Shown here in pieces: positions 46,258 to 57,754 of a stretch of 64,000 bases of DNA (its first letter is position 1; each line of letters opens with the position of its first letter). Made by a program: the position numbers and the translations under genes. The notes under the pieces are model-generated. The model saw only the letters and a program-made list of their open reading frames with translations. It had not been told where the DNA came from and searched no databases. The stretch spans positions 62,001 through 126,000 of the forward strand of contig JBBHKE010000836.1 in assembly GCA_037447655.1 (NCBI GenBank), given 5' to 3'. Source of the stretch: Zygnema cylindricum. Taxonomy: Eukaryota; Streptophyta; Zygnematophyceae; Zygnematales; Zygnemataceae.

Positions 46258-47330
46258 AGTTATGGGCCCACCCTCTAGTGTACCAATCTTTAATAGAACT
46301 GGCTTCATATACTGGGAAAGTATGATGATAGGATCTCTATGCGAAAAAAGGTTTTGGGGGATAGTGAGTGGACGGTTGGGGCGTCCATCAAGTCTTTGAA
46401 TTCCTCCAGGGTTTAGAGGAAGCAGATTCACCAGGAAAGAGGATCCACCTTTAACGGAGGAAAAAAAAGAAGGAGAGGTGGTGGAAAAAGGAAAGGAGAA
46501 GGAGGCGACCACACCAATAGCAACTGGTTTAGCATTCATGTCACCTATTCCGAGGAACGAGGAGAATGATACTGAAACTTGGGACTTCAACAATATGGCG
46601 GCAAAGCACTTCATCCTACGCCATTTCACTCAAGGACTTGCATGTCCTCATTTGCAGGTAGAAAGGGCATCTGATCTTTGGATGGCTCTCATAGAGATGT
46701 ACCAAAGTGGTACGATTCAGCAACAACAGTTGGTTGATCAGAAAGTTAAAGAGTATGTATACAAAGGGGGGAAGATGTTGGATTTTTGCAATGAGCTTGC
46801 TACACTCTTCATGGAGCAAGAGAGTGCGAGAAAAGATTTTAGTGAAAAAGAAAAGGTTAACTGTTTACTGATGAAGTTACCCGATGAGTTCGAGAACATA
46901 GTCAACCGTGTGGAGGACTTGCCAGACTCAAGGTGGATATGGAACTCAATGGTAGGGATGATTCTCGTTCGGGAGAATACGATTGAGATCCGAAGGGGAG
47001 GAAAGAGTGGCCAAGCCTTGGCAACTGCGACCGATTGGAGGAACAAGGATTCCCGGAAACTGGTGGGAAACTATGGGTGGAGGGAGCAAAAAAATCAGAC
47101 TGACGAGTTCGGACCAAGGGCTCCCAAAGGTTTATGTCATTTTTGTAAGTAACCTGGGCACTATATGGCAGAGTGCACTAAGCTAACCGAGCTTCGGTCA
47201 AAGGAGGGGCAGACCGGTGGTACCGCGAGAGGAAAGAAAAAGGCCCTTGTGACACAGGTACATGAGGTGGAATCCGAGGACGAGGACGATGAGCTCCTTT
47301 TAGATGAGGAGTTGGAGGCGAAAAACGAGG
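46238..47330 (+). pseudogene. Gag of B6
   Basis: Gag starts at the LTR ATG 46238 (MEVSEFQV) and passes through the primer-binding-site Met 46262 (MGPPSSVPIFNRTGF). One TGA at 46397 interrupts it. The core runs from about 46478 to 47150 (WIWNSMVGMILVREN), where TAA falls inside the zinc knuckle (CHFCK, then PGHYMAEC). The acidic tail EDEDDELLLDEELE precedes the protease. Gag would form the virus-like particle and bind RNA. Confidence 0.9.
46258..46272 (+). other. Primer-binding site of B6
   Basis: AGTTATGGGCCCACC matches the internal initiator tRNA-Met site at 14 of 15 bases and is read as Val-Met-Gly-Pro-Pro in gag. Confidence 0.85.
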
Positions 47331-48990
47331 TCGAAAATCCACGAAGGCAAAAATGTGCTTACGGTGGATTGAAAGGTGAAGCAGGCTGGATTGTAGATTC
47401 AAGTGCCTCCATGTATATGTGTAAGGATAGGCACCTATTCACTAAGATAAGAAATATTCCCACCGTAGAGATAGAGTACGGGGATGGAAGGATATTCACC
47501 ACTACTCTTGTAGGATCGGTAGATTTGAAAGTGTTAGTAGAAGGAAAGACATCCATAGTAACATTCTTCGATGTATTGTTTACTCCGGAGCTGAAAAAAA
47601 ACCTCATCTCTACATCTGTATTAGATGATAATGGTTTTTTTACTAGCACTAAGGAAGGAGTCTTTAGTGCTAGTTTTGAGGAGGATGTCTATTTCATTGC
47701 TGAGAAAGGTAGCCATGGGATGTTTAGGCTGGTTTTAAGTATTGAAACGAATAAACTTTATTATGCTAGTGTTCATGATATTATGATGTGGCATAAGAGG
47801 CTTGGGCATGTTAATCTAGACAAGTTAAGAGAGATGAAAAAGATGGGAGTGGTGGAAGGGATTAAGTTTAGTGAGAGTGATAATATAAGTGATTGTAGTG
47901 GATGTGCTCAAGGTAAAACACACAGATTACCCTTTCCTAAAACAACCACCTATAAGGGTGAAAAAATTATAGATCTAGTACACACATATATTTGGGGACC
48001 GGCTAAAGTGCCCTGATCGGGGGGGGAAGAGATTTATGATGACTATCACTGATGATTGGTCTCGGTATGCCCGAGTGTATATTTTGAAAAACAAGTCCGA
48101 AGCTCAGGATTGTTTTAGACAATATAAAGGATGGAGCGAAAAACTCCATGAAACTCGAATCAAGAGAATAAGGAGTGACAATGGTGAAGAGTATACTTCT
48201 AACCAGTTTAATGATTTTCTGAGGGAAGATGGGGTCCAACACCAAAAGACAGTTTCAGAAAACGCGGAACAAAATGAGGTATCTAAAAGGTTAAATAGAA
48301 CACTAAGTGATAGTGCTAAAAGTATGTTGTCAGATAAGAAGATAGGAAAAAGGTATTGGGCAGAAGCAATGAACTGTGCTAATAACCTCAAAAATAGAGT
48401 TCTTATTTTAGCTATAAAAGATGAAACACCTTATGAGAGATGGACAGGTTGGAAACCAGACATATCTCACTTAAAGGTTTTCGGCAGTCAAGTATTCAGT
48501 CTAGATACAGATCAGTCTAATTGGAAGCTAGATCCTAAAGGAAAACCGGGATACTTATTAGAATATGATGAGGATGTTAAAGGATATAGAGTTTATGATC
48601 TAAAAACGGAAGATATAATCTTAGTAAAGCATTTAGTAGTTATGCATGAAAGAAAGTCTGTGGATCCCTTCAAATATATAGCCAGTAAAAATCAGATTTG
48701 AGTCAGAAAATTCCGATGACTTTGAGCTTCCTAACTATCCAGGTTTTAGAGAAGATGACATTCTTGCAGGTACAAATCAAACTGAAAAGGACTCGGCTGT
48801 GGAAACTCTAGTGACAACTCTACCTGAAGCGGAAGAGGTGGTGGAAATTGATTTGGAATCAAGGGATAGGAGAGAAGTCGAGTTTGTTCGAAGAATCCAT
48901 GAGAACCATTTATTCTGGCCTCAGATTTTGAGGGGGGAAGGAGAAGTAGCAAAAGCCTGTAAGAAAAACAGGTTAATAACAAGGTAACTA
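47331..48990 (+). pseudogene. Protease, integrase and linker of B6
   Basis: The protease site is Asp-Ser-Ser in place of Asp-Ser-Gly (WIVDSSASMYMC, near 47390). The integrase has lost the first Asp (HTYIWG) and the Glu (NEVSKR); only the second Asp (RSDNGEEY) remains. The zinc-binding motif WHKRLGHVN/CSGCAQGK is intact. A run of G near 48017 shifts the frame, and the linker is broken near 48695. The catalytic changes would inactivate both enzymes even without the frameshifts. Confidence 0.9.
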
Positions 48991-50594
48991 AACTATCTCA
49001 TCAAGATGAACCTCAAACTTATAGAGAGGCGATGGCTTGTCCAGAAAAAAATCGGTGGAAGACAGCCATCAATGAGGAGATGGCCTCAATTATGGCAGCC
49101 GATACTTGGGAGCTGGTGGATTGTCCACCTAACCGAAAACCAATCGGTTGTAAGTGGGTTTTCAAATTAAAACTGAACCCAGATGACACAATCGAGCGCT
49201 ACAAGGCCCGATTAGTGGCAAAGGGATTTACACAAAAGGAGGGAATTGACTACGAGTAAACCTTTGCCCAGGTGGTCAGATTTCCCTCCGTCCGCATACT
49301 TCTCAGCCTAGCAGCAGCGGAAGACATGGAAGTGCACCAGATGGACATCAATATAGCCTTTTTGCATGCTGAATTCGAAGAGAAAATCTTCATGCGACAA
49401 CCCGAAGGGTTTGTGGAGGAAGGAGAGGAGAGTAAGGTATGCTGGCTGATTAAATCTCTTTATGGTTTGAAACAGGCGCCTCGACAGTGGAATAAGAAGC
49501 TTGATGAGTTTCTTACGGGTCTAGTATATATCCGGATCAGCTCAGATCACTCAATCTATGTTTTCGAAGATGAGGAAGGTTTTATATTTATTGCAATTTA
49601 TGTTGATGATTTGCTTGTTTTAAGTAAATCAATGGAAAAAATTAATAAACTGAAAACCAATCTTAAGGGGAGATTTGAAATGAAAGATATGGGAGAAGCA
49701 AAATATATTTTGGGAATTCTAGTAGAGAGAGACCGAAAAAAAAAAATTATAAGATTGACTCAAAAGGAAGCAATATGAAACAAGTTTGAAAAATTTCAAA
49801 TGGATAAAGCTAATAGTTGTACAACTCTAATGGAGTTGAAGAACGGAAGTGAGGGGAGTGAGGAAGAAAGAGTCATAGTCTTAGACGAGAAATTATCTCC
49901 TGAAGAACAGAAGTTCATGCAGACTATTCCTTACAGGGAATTAGTGGGAAGTATAACCTATTTTATTAATTGTACCCGGCCAGATTTAGCTGCAGCTGTA
50001 GGAGTGCTGAGTAGAAGTCGAAATGCTCCCACTAAGAGGGATTGGGAGGCAGCTAAGAGAGTCGTTAAATATTTGATAGGAACTAGGGATCTATGGTTGC
50101 ATTTGGGTGGGGAGAATACTGACATCACTACTTGGAGTGATGCTAATTATGGTGATGCTCCGATGAGGAGATGCACTTCTGGATATGTATTATATGAGGG
50201 TGATGGGGCTTGCTGTTGGAGTAGCAAACAACAAAAAGTTATTGCTCAGTCCACCATGGAGGCAGAGTATATAGCCTCTTGCGGTGCTGTAAAAGAATTG
50301 ATGTGGGTCAAGTCTTTGCTTGGTGAGCTTGGTCACCTTAAGAGTGGTGTGCATAATTTTTTTTGTGATAATCAGGCAGCAATCGCTATTTCTGCCAATC
50401 CTAAACATCATTTTAAAGCCAAACACATGGACATCAGACTCAACTTTTTTAGGGAGAAAGTAGAAAACAAAATAATTAGTTTAGAGTACCGACCAGATAG
50501 TGAGATGGTAGCAGATATGATGACCAAACCTGTGTCTTCCTCTAAGCTAATTTTCTGCAGGGAGAAGTGTGGTTTGAAATTAAAGATTGACTAG
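48991..50594 (+). pseudogene. RT and RNase H of B6
   Basis: RT motifs: [27 protein letters not shown] (motif A Asp), [26 protein letters not shown] near 49600. RNase H: TTWSDANYGD, STMEAEYIAS, CDNQAAIAIS, KHMDIRL. TAA at 49257 and TGA near 49776 split it into three frames; catalytic residues otherwise look intact. The last frame (49800-50594, 264 codons) ends just before the purine tract 50595-50607. Confidence 0.9.
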
Positions 50595-50607
50595 AAAATA
50601 AGGGGAG

Positions 50608-51660
50608 TGTAGAAATTAATGGTCCATTTACAGTATTTTCTAGGTCTAAATAGAAATATAGAAAGAAGCCGAGGCAGTCTACCTCCAACTTCTCTCTCCA
50701 ACTCTTAAACTTGTCACATTCACTGAGAAATTGGAGAGCTAGCTAGAGCCATGGCTTTCTAGGCTATCAAAAAGTTTACGGGGATTATATATTAGTTAGG
50801 GGTTTATTTACTAAAAGGTTTTTGCCGACTACACGATTTGATCGCGGTACCTACCGGCCGGCAAACATTCGGTAGACGGTAGTCTTAGCCGTTAGGTGTA
50901 GAGCTAGTGTTACGTACTATGTGATTTGATAATTTATTAAACATTATCAGGTAGGATAATTCATTTAACTATAACTGTTTACGGGAGATATAGATCCATT
51001 AATGTAAAAGTACGGATTGCAGAACGGATAAGAAATTAAACAGCGCATTTATTTCTTTAATGAAAAGAATACCGCACATGTATTTATTACGGCTACGATT
51101 AAATATGAATTTAATCGGACGGCCGAAATTAACGAGAGATCGCGGAAGAGGATTTCGGTGGTTTGTGGTCATCGCCACATCGGATGACACGTAGCGGAAT
51201 TACATTGGATCGCAACATCTGCGAGGATTACGGGAGCGAATCCGGACATACCACATGTCGACATTTAGGCCATGTCGTACAGTGTTCGTACAGAAAGTAC
51301 ACCGGCAACTGTTCTTTTGTGTAGGGAAATGTATTCTGATTGGCTCCGTACATCAGTAGATAGAGTTTGTGAGAGAGATAAGACTTAGAAAAATTAGGAG
51401 ATAGGACCCTCTCTCCCAAAGAGCTTCTGTATAAAAGGTCAAATTTGACCCTCCATAACTTACTGCTCAGGGGAGCAAATTCAGAGATTCTTTTTGCTAT
51501 CAACTCAGGGGAGTCTTGCCTTCACAGGGGTGAAGTTGGTCAGAGTTATTGTCTGCCAGTGTGGCAGTTGTTTTTGCTGAAACACAAAGGGACCAGGGTT
51601 ATCCTATAGGCTTATTGGAAGCTGTCCACTCTGAGGATTTATAGAGGTCTTAGAGTTTCA
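50608..51660 (+). repeat. 3' LTR of B6 (1053 bp)
   Basis: It starts TGTAGAAATTAATGG after AAAATAAGGGGAG and ends AGAGTTTCA. The G-box is changed here (CACGTA near 51186), and the codon matching the 5' LTR gag ATG reads ATA. Confidence 0.93.
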
Positions 51661-52378
51661 CCAAGCAGACAAGCAGACAATCTCACCTCATTTATGTGCA
51701 GCTAAGACTCCCGTGAGTTCGTTGGAAAAAAAATCTCTGAAAACGCCCAACCAGGCGATAAGTTATAAGCCGACGAAAACGCCAATTTTATACAACCTCT
51801 CAAAGAGAGAGATGACCATCTACCAAATTTTTCTTAGTCCTAGCTCCATCTCACAACCCCTATCTAGTAACTGTATGAACGAATCGGAATACTGTACAGT
51901 ACATAAAAGTACTACCGCCGATGTACTTTTTGCACGACCTTTGTACGACAAGGCCATTAAGCAGACGTGTGTCCATTTTTCACTGGTCCGTACGTTCCTC
52001 GGAATTCCCGCGACCAAATGTTATCTCTCCACGTGGCGCTAGATCATGCCACGTCACTTAATACCAAAGTGGCCATTACGGGATTTCGGCGATGTTGTGC
52101 GCCGTTGGATTCGACTCGAAATGCAATCTTGGCAGTTATAAATACTTGCGCGATGGTTGTTTCGCTATCGAAACAAATGCGTGTTATCCGTTTCAAAGTA
52201 GTGTTGTACTTCTTACGTTATAAAATTGTATCTATGTATGCCGTATAGAGTTTCAGTTAAATGAATTTGTTCCCTCCTAAATAAATATATATCTATCACA
52301 TACTGTAGCATTTAGCATTGGTCCTTGTCTAATAGGATAAAGGTGATCGTTATCGGCCAACTTGACGGACGGCAGATA
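51661..52378 (-). repeat. LTR fragment B8, second part
   Basis: It continues 45119-45202 after the B6 insertion; CCAAG is repeated at its start. It resembles the B4 LTR in reverse and has a G-box at 52030-52035. It passes abruptly into the B7 3' LTR at about 52379 (GCAGATACC to GTACAAG). Confidence 0.82.
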
Positions 52379-52991
52379 CCGTACAAGTGTTTATCTGTCA
52401 CATCCGTAATTGTTGTCTTGTACTCCGAGAATTCCGCAAACCCGTACGATGTCGCGACGTGTCATCCGGAGTGGCGGCCTATGGAAAACGCCAAAATGCC
52501 CTATCCGCAATCTCGGCTCCTACCACGGCCGTTCGATGAATACCCGATTTTAATCCTAGCCGTCGAAAAGGATGTTGTTTCGATAATTCCGTGCAGTATG
52601 GAATTCGTGCGTACTAATTCCTTTCCATGTTCCTCCTGTCCCGTAATTAGTTAAATGAAAGATAATACGGGGTAATGTTTTTATTTTTATCGTTCCCTAT
52701 ATTGGCTAGCAGTGATCTTAGGCTATAAGTTAAAGTTACCGGCTGTCAAAATCTTGACGGACGACAAGTACCACGATCAAATCCTGGGTCCGTTAAGACA
52801 CTTTTTAGTAAACCCTACCATTATCTACTCTTGTCTCTCTAGAGAGCTTAGGCAGCCATGGCTTTAGCTCCTTTTCTAGCCTTTTGTGACTATAACAAGT
52901 GTGGGGGCTTGGAGAAGGGAGTTTAGAGGCAGACTGCCACTACTCTTTTTCCTATCCTAATAAAGACATAGAAAATACTCAAATATCAACA
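52379..52991 (-). repeat. 3' LTR of B7, truncated (about 612 bp)
   Basis: It matches 55615-56226 at a constant offset of 3235 bp and with few differences. It starts TGTTGATATTTGAG at 52991 after the purine tract AAATAAGGGAAG (52992-53003). The R-U5 half is missing. Confidence 0.88.
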
Positions 52992-53009
52992 CTTCCCTTA
53001 TTTACTAAT

Positions 53010-53636
53010 CTATTTCCTTTCAATTTTTACAAACAAATAAACGATCATTCCTTCCTCTATCCTTTTGTTTTGTTTTTTATAAAACTTAAGAAAAATACTG
53101 TCGTATTTAAAACAATGCATTAGATGAACTGAAATAATAATTGCATCACACATTTCATTTAGCACCCCACTTATCATAAATCCGATCAAAGATTTTATCC
53201 ACCTCCTCCCCTTTTCATCCAACCAGAATCTACTTTCCCTTTTGCATTTCCAACAGTCAGCCCCATCCCCAACCTGCAACACATATCCGGATGATAACCC
53301 TTTTACAGGCACATCTTCACAAGCGACATCACACCAAGTAGTGATGTCAAATCCATCCACCCCCAAATATTCCCAAAAAACACTAGTCCCCACTAAGTTC
53401 CTCATAAGATCTACATCTTTGGTACTCATATTTTTATCCATGATAATTACCCCATTTTCTGAACTTCCCTCACTCTCTCCCATGGAATTCTTTCCACAAT
53501 CGCTTTTTAATTTAATTCCCAATAAATATTTCTTCTCCCCTAAACCTTTAATCAAATATTTCTCTTCTCCCCCATCCTTTAAAACCTCTTCGAGTTTCAC
53601 TTCTCCCCTTTCCTCGGAATCCGTTGAAGTCTCCAT
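53010..53636 (-). pseudogene. Reduced pol remnant of B7, open frame of 208 codons
   Basis: Blocks recall late RT (GEKKYLLGI, SSENGVIIMDKNMS), the WSDA region as FDITTWCDVACEDVP, GYVLQVGDGADCWK and WIKSLIG, then the end of RNase H. Between the blocks are many short deletions, yet the frame stays open. It is in the same frame as the gag ORF and separated from it by one TAG at 53643-53645. No polymerase site exists; a structural or regulatory role is only a guess. Confidence 0.75.
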
Positions 53637-54090
53637 TTCCGGCTAGTTTTCTGTTTCCTTATTATCTATAAAATTATCCTCATTAATTTTATCTTTTCTG
53701 TTTTCACTTATGGATCCTAGATCTGACTTTCTCATTTCTAAGTCATACACTCTACACTCCTCGACATCCTCAAGTACCTCCTCTCTCTTTACTTCCCTTA
53801 TACCTCCAAAAGCACACTGTTGCTTTCGTGGAATTTTTGTGTGCTTTTCTCTCTTCCCCACACTACTAATCTGTAGAAGCTCTAAAATATCTTCATCCTC
53901 TTTCTCCTCTTCCCCTTCTTCCTCCTCATCGATATTCCAACTTCTAAGTTTTTCCAAACAAGGGCATTCCTCCATATAATGACCCGGTTCCCTACAAAAG
54001 AAGCAAACCCCCTTTTTCAAAGCTCCCCTTTCTTTTCCTCTCCCTCTCTTTCCACCAGAGTTCCGATAAGGTTTACCTTTGTCTTTCTTC

Positions 54091-54288
54091 CTCTCATCAC
54101 GCTTCCACTCGTCACCACCGTTCCTCTCATCACGCTTTCGCTCGTCACCACCGTTCCTCTCATCACGCTTCCGCTCGTCACCACTGTTCCTCTCATCACG
54201 CTTCCGCTCGTCACCACCGTTCCTCTTATCACGCTTCCGCTCGTCACCGCCGTTCCTCTCATCATGCTTCCACCAATCACCACCAGCT
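54091..54288 (-). repeat. 33-bp tandem repeat inside B7 gag
   Basis: About six copies of a 33-bp unit encode the 11-residue, highly charged repeat Asn-Gly-Gly-Asp-Glu-Arg-Lys-Arg-Asp-Glu-Arg, just before the zinc knuckle. Units differ by few bases and keep the frame. The Ser/Pro-rich plus-strand ORF over them is a shadow. Confidence 0.9.
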
Positions 54289-55061
54289 GTAAATGCATTC
54301 ACCTTGTCACTTCCCCTATGAAGCTCCAAAGTGCTTTCCCTCACAAGACTTATCCCCATGGTAAAGCTCCAAGTCCACGAGGAGCCATCCATTGCCTGCA
54401 TACGACAAATTATGTTTTCGTACTCATCTGGGAGTTTCATAAGTAGAGTATTAATCTTCCTCTTTTCAAATTCTACATATCCCGCACTAGCAAGCTCAAC
54501 ATATAACGCAGCAATATCATTGCAAAACTCTATCATGTTAGCGCCTTTATAAACATATGCCTCTATTTCCTGTTTTACTAATTGCTGCCTCTAAATAGTC
54601 TCACTCTTATAAATCTGACTTAGTATTTCCCATATCTCTGAAGACTTGGTTAGACTTAAAAGAGTGATAGCTATGGACTTAGACACATATCTAAGTATGA
54701 GATGTTTTGCTAAAGTGTTTTTGTATTGCCATATTTTTCTGTCATTTTCTTCAGTTTTAATCCCTACAAGTGGTACCATAGTTCAGTGCCTAGCTCCCTT
54801 TACCATAGGTGTCCGTTTTTCCTTCTCCAATGTTTCCCCATCCACGGAACGGTTTTTCCCTTCACCTTCCGTTGCATCTGAACTTTGGTTGATATTTTGG
54901 GCAGCCTCATATGATTCTAATAGTAAGCTCCTCCAAAGCCAGGTGGTGGACATCTCAGTTGTCCCGAAACAATTCCCCATAAGTGCTTCTCGAAAAAGCA
55001 ATCCCTCCATAGTAAACTCTCAATAAGTGAAGTCTGTTCAATCAACATAGGCACCCTAGAT

Positions 55062-55076
55062 AGTGGGCCCATAACC
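55062..55076 (-). other. Primer-binding site of B7
   Basis: GGTTATGGGCCCACT on the minus strand: 14 of 15 bases as in A3. It is a start context for gag as in the other elements. Confidence 0.82.
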
Positions 55077-56226
55077 TGAAACTCTGAGACCTCCATTGGC
55101 CCTCAAAGTAAGCAGATCAAAAGAAGCTAATCTAGATAGTGCCGACTCCAAGTTGATATAAACCCAAATGACTGACCCCTTTACAGTCAAAACCCCAATA
55201 TAGATCCACCCTTGTGAAATAACACTTTCTCCATGCTCAGTTCCACCACAAAATGCAAAGTTAGAATATGAGATTTGGACACATTCACCCACTTTGACTT
55301 TCCCTTAGAAATACCGCCACCCTGGCAGACAAAAACTCTGACCAACTAAACCCCTATGTAGCGTGGACTCCCTTGAGTCTGCAGCAAAAAGAATCACTGA
55401 AAATGGTCAAGTAATTTGTTAGTTATGGCTTACCAAAGTTTTCCATTTATACAAGGTGCTCTCGGGGAGAGGCAACTACCTACCAGAAATATTCGAAGTC
55501 CTATTCCCTCTCTAAAACCCCTTTTACTCACGTACGGCGCCAATCACAGGACTGTACCGTACATAAAAGTACGGGCGCCGATGTACTTTATGTACGGTAA
55601 CTGTACGATAGGGCCGTATAGGTGTTTATCTGTCACATCCGGAATTGTTGTCTTGTACTCCGGGAATTCCGCAAACTCGTACGATGTCGCCATGTGTCAT
55701 TTGGAGTGGCGGCCTCTAGAAAACGCCAAAATGCCCTATCCGCAATCTCGGCTCCTACCACGGCTGTTCGATGAATACCCGAATTTAATCCTAGCCGTCG
55801 AAAATGATGTTGTTTCGATAATTCCGTGCAGTATGGAATTCGTGCGTACTAATTCCTTTCCATGTTCCGCCCGTCCCATAATTAGTTAAATGGAAGATAA
55901 TACGGGGTAATGTTTTTATTTTTATCGTTCCCTATATTGGCTAGCAGTGATCTTAGGCTATAGGTTAAAGTTATCGGCTGTCAGAATCTTGACGAACGGC
56001 AGGTACCAGGATCAAATCTTGGGTCCGTCAAGACACTTTTTAGTAAAACCTACCATTATCTACTCTTGTCTCTCTAGAGAGCTTAAGCAGCCATGGCTCT
56101 AGCTCCCTTTCTAGCCTTCAGTGACTATAACAAGTGTGGGGGCTTAGAGAAGGGAGTTTAGAGGCAGACTGCTACTGCTCTTTTTCCTATCCTAATAAAG
56201 ACCTAGAAAATACTCAAATATCAACA
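55077..56226 (-). repeat. 5' LTR of B7 (1150 bp)
   Basis: It begins TGTTGATATTTGAG at 56226 and ends AGAGTTTCA at 55077. T-arm-like motif at 56002-56022. The G-box position reads CATGTG near 55690. Confidence 0.9.
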
Positions 56227-56863
56227 CTTTCTTTACGGCCATTGTACGATATGGCTAATAAGACGACGCCTGCTATATGCGGGTTCGCCATGGTATGTCT
56301 CGGAGATGCGGCCATCCAATGTCATGTTGCCACGTGTCTTTCGGTGTGGCTATGAGCGCAAACTGCCAAATTGTCTATTGCGCAATGTCGACTTCTTCGT
56401 CAGCCGTTAGATTGATATCGGCCTTAATTTATAGCAGTCTAAAACATAGGCAATACTTTTCGATGTAATTTTATCTAACTATGTCTATGTTATTGTGGTC
56501 CGTTCTTCAGTTAAATGAACTTCTTTATTTCCACATCTTTAAGTAGCTATTGTACCCTATATACTTAGACATAGGTGCCAGGCTACATGGTAACGAGGCT
56601 AGGCTACTTGGACGGACGGTAGGTACCAGAATCAAATCCTGAGTTCGTCAACCTTTTTGGTAAGTTTAACAAAGGGCAGCCTTTTGACTCTAAAGGAAGC
56701 ATAGGCCGCCATGGCTTTAGCTTCCTCTCCAGCCTTCAGTGACTACGACAACTATGGGGGCTAGAGAGTGAAGTTAGAAGCAGGGTGCCTCTGCTTTTTC
56801 CCACTTCTATTAAAATCAATTAAGTAACCTAGAAAATACAGAAGTAAACCTTTTATTCCAACA
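56227..56863 (-). repeat. 5' LTR of B5, U3 fragment (637 bp)
   Basis: It matches about 39990-40629 in the same orientation. G-box at 56331-56336, T-arm-like motif at 56622-56642. It ends TGTTGGAATAAAAGG on the minus strand at 56863, where G1 sequence resumes. Confidence 0.87.
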
Positions 56864-57754
56864 TGACAAGAGTACTTGAACGACCTTTGTCTAAAATTTG
56901 ATCGACGATGAGGTTTGGCAGATGCTTTTGTAATCCCACGGCGGCCTTTAACAATGAAAGAGGAGCAAGATTAGTCCAATATGAGCGAAGACGAAAAGCA
57001 CGAGACCCCATCTTAGCTGCATCAAACACTAAAGGCTCCCCCAAATAGTGAATTGTCTCCTACCAAACAGTAACTACCTTACTAGCTTTATCCGCACGAA
57101 GAAAGACATTTTCCAACAAGTATCCTAACGGGTTATTGTGATTTAGTTACAAAAGGTTGAGGATAAAAACCATCTGATAGAATAAACGATTTCGAGTGTC
57201 ACTATTTCCCCTTCCCTTTTCTGCTTGAGAATACCTTGACAAGGCCAACTAGCTATCACTAAATTTACCCCCCCCCAAATCTCGGATATCTTGTGAAGTT
57301 ATCAAGTCAACATTTTGTGGGAGTCGATGATGAGATTGTGAAATAGCAGAAACAGTTAATTTGAGATGGTACAATCGGTGAAGCTCTAATATTCGAAATT
57401 CGCTCGCTGCCTGAGCTGAAAATGAAATTTCCTCGGCTTAATAACTTCTAATGTGGTGGTTGTTCATAAGTATAACTTCTAAATCCGTACTAATGCCAAA
57501 AAAATAATGAGATTATCGTTTAACCCTGCCGGCTCTAGTGTCAAATCAACCACCTCCCGAGGAAGTGGCGTCAAAATCTAGCCCTAAACTAAATGTCAAA
57601 ATTCGGTCCCTCTTTTAGATTCTTTTGTCGTAGAAGGCAATGTCTTCTCATCTATCAAAACCTTAAACAAATTTTTGTGACCTCGTCTCTAAAAAGTCGC
57701 TACCTCCAATCTTTGTTTGTGGGAATCCTCCCATTCAGCGGAGATCGAGATTTG
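56864..57754 (-). pseudogene. G1 connector downstream of protease
   Basis: A 63-codon frame at 56853-57044 (GEPLVFDAAKMGSRAF) and flanking sequence have no motif I recognise. Place and strand fit the protease-RT connector of G1, continuing at 39630. The rest (57100-57750) is AT-rich with stops in all frames. Confidence 0.5.

Larger units (their letters stand above)
45203..51660 (+). mobile_element. Complete copia element B6 (6458 bp)
   Basis: Both LTRs (1055 and 1053 bp), primer-binding site, gag-pol and polypurine tract are present. The 5-bp target duplication CCAAG is at 45198-45202 and 51661-51665. The LTRs differ at several positions per 100 bp in the stretches I compared. Coding lesions include TGA at 46397, TAA at 47150, a G-run frameshift near 48010, shifts near 48695 and 48990, TAA at 49257 and TGA near 49776. 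It is the youngest insertion in the nest but cannot move by itself. Confidence 0.95.
53643..55096 (-). pseudogene. Gag of B7
   Basis: The LTR ATG at 55096 and the primer-binding-site Met at 55072 start the gag frame; a frameshift follows near 54990-55010. From about 55010 to 53643 all segments share one frame with two stops (54783, 54591). Motifs: YVYKGANMIEFCNDIAALY, MKLPDEYENIICRM, SLVREST and the zinc knuckle CFFCREPGHYMEEC (about 53970-54010). The acidic region ends IPRKQQCAFGG, where other elements enter protease; here integrase-tail-like sequence (ECRVYDLEMRK) follows. Confidence 0.85.
52379..56226 (-). mobile_element. Non-autonomous copia element B7 (gag plus reduced pol)
   Basis: Two LTRs enclose only about 2.07 kb, against about 4.35 kb in B6. 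The inside has a gag with a 33-bp repeat array, a zinc knuckle and short blocks of the integrase tail, late RT and RNase H. Protease, integrase core and the RT catalytic region are gone. It sits in the 5' LTR of B5 at 56226/56227. Confidence 0.85.

Noticed and set aside
54091-54288. CRISPR-like array
   Set aside because: Units are contiguous without spacers and encode an in-frame peptide repeat.
53979-54446. Plus-strand ORF rich in Ser, Leu, Pro and Thr over the B7 repeat
   Set aside because: It is the antisense shadow of the 33-bp repeat; the minus strand has the gag motifs and zinc knuckle.
39631-56863. B5 as a clean insertion with target duplication
   Set aside because: Flanks GATGT and TGACA do not match, and the middle of the 5' LTR is missing.
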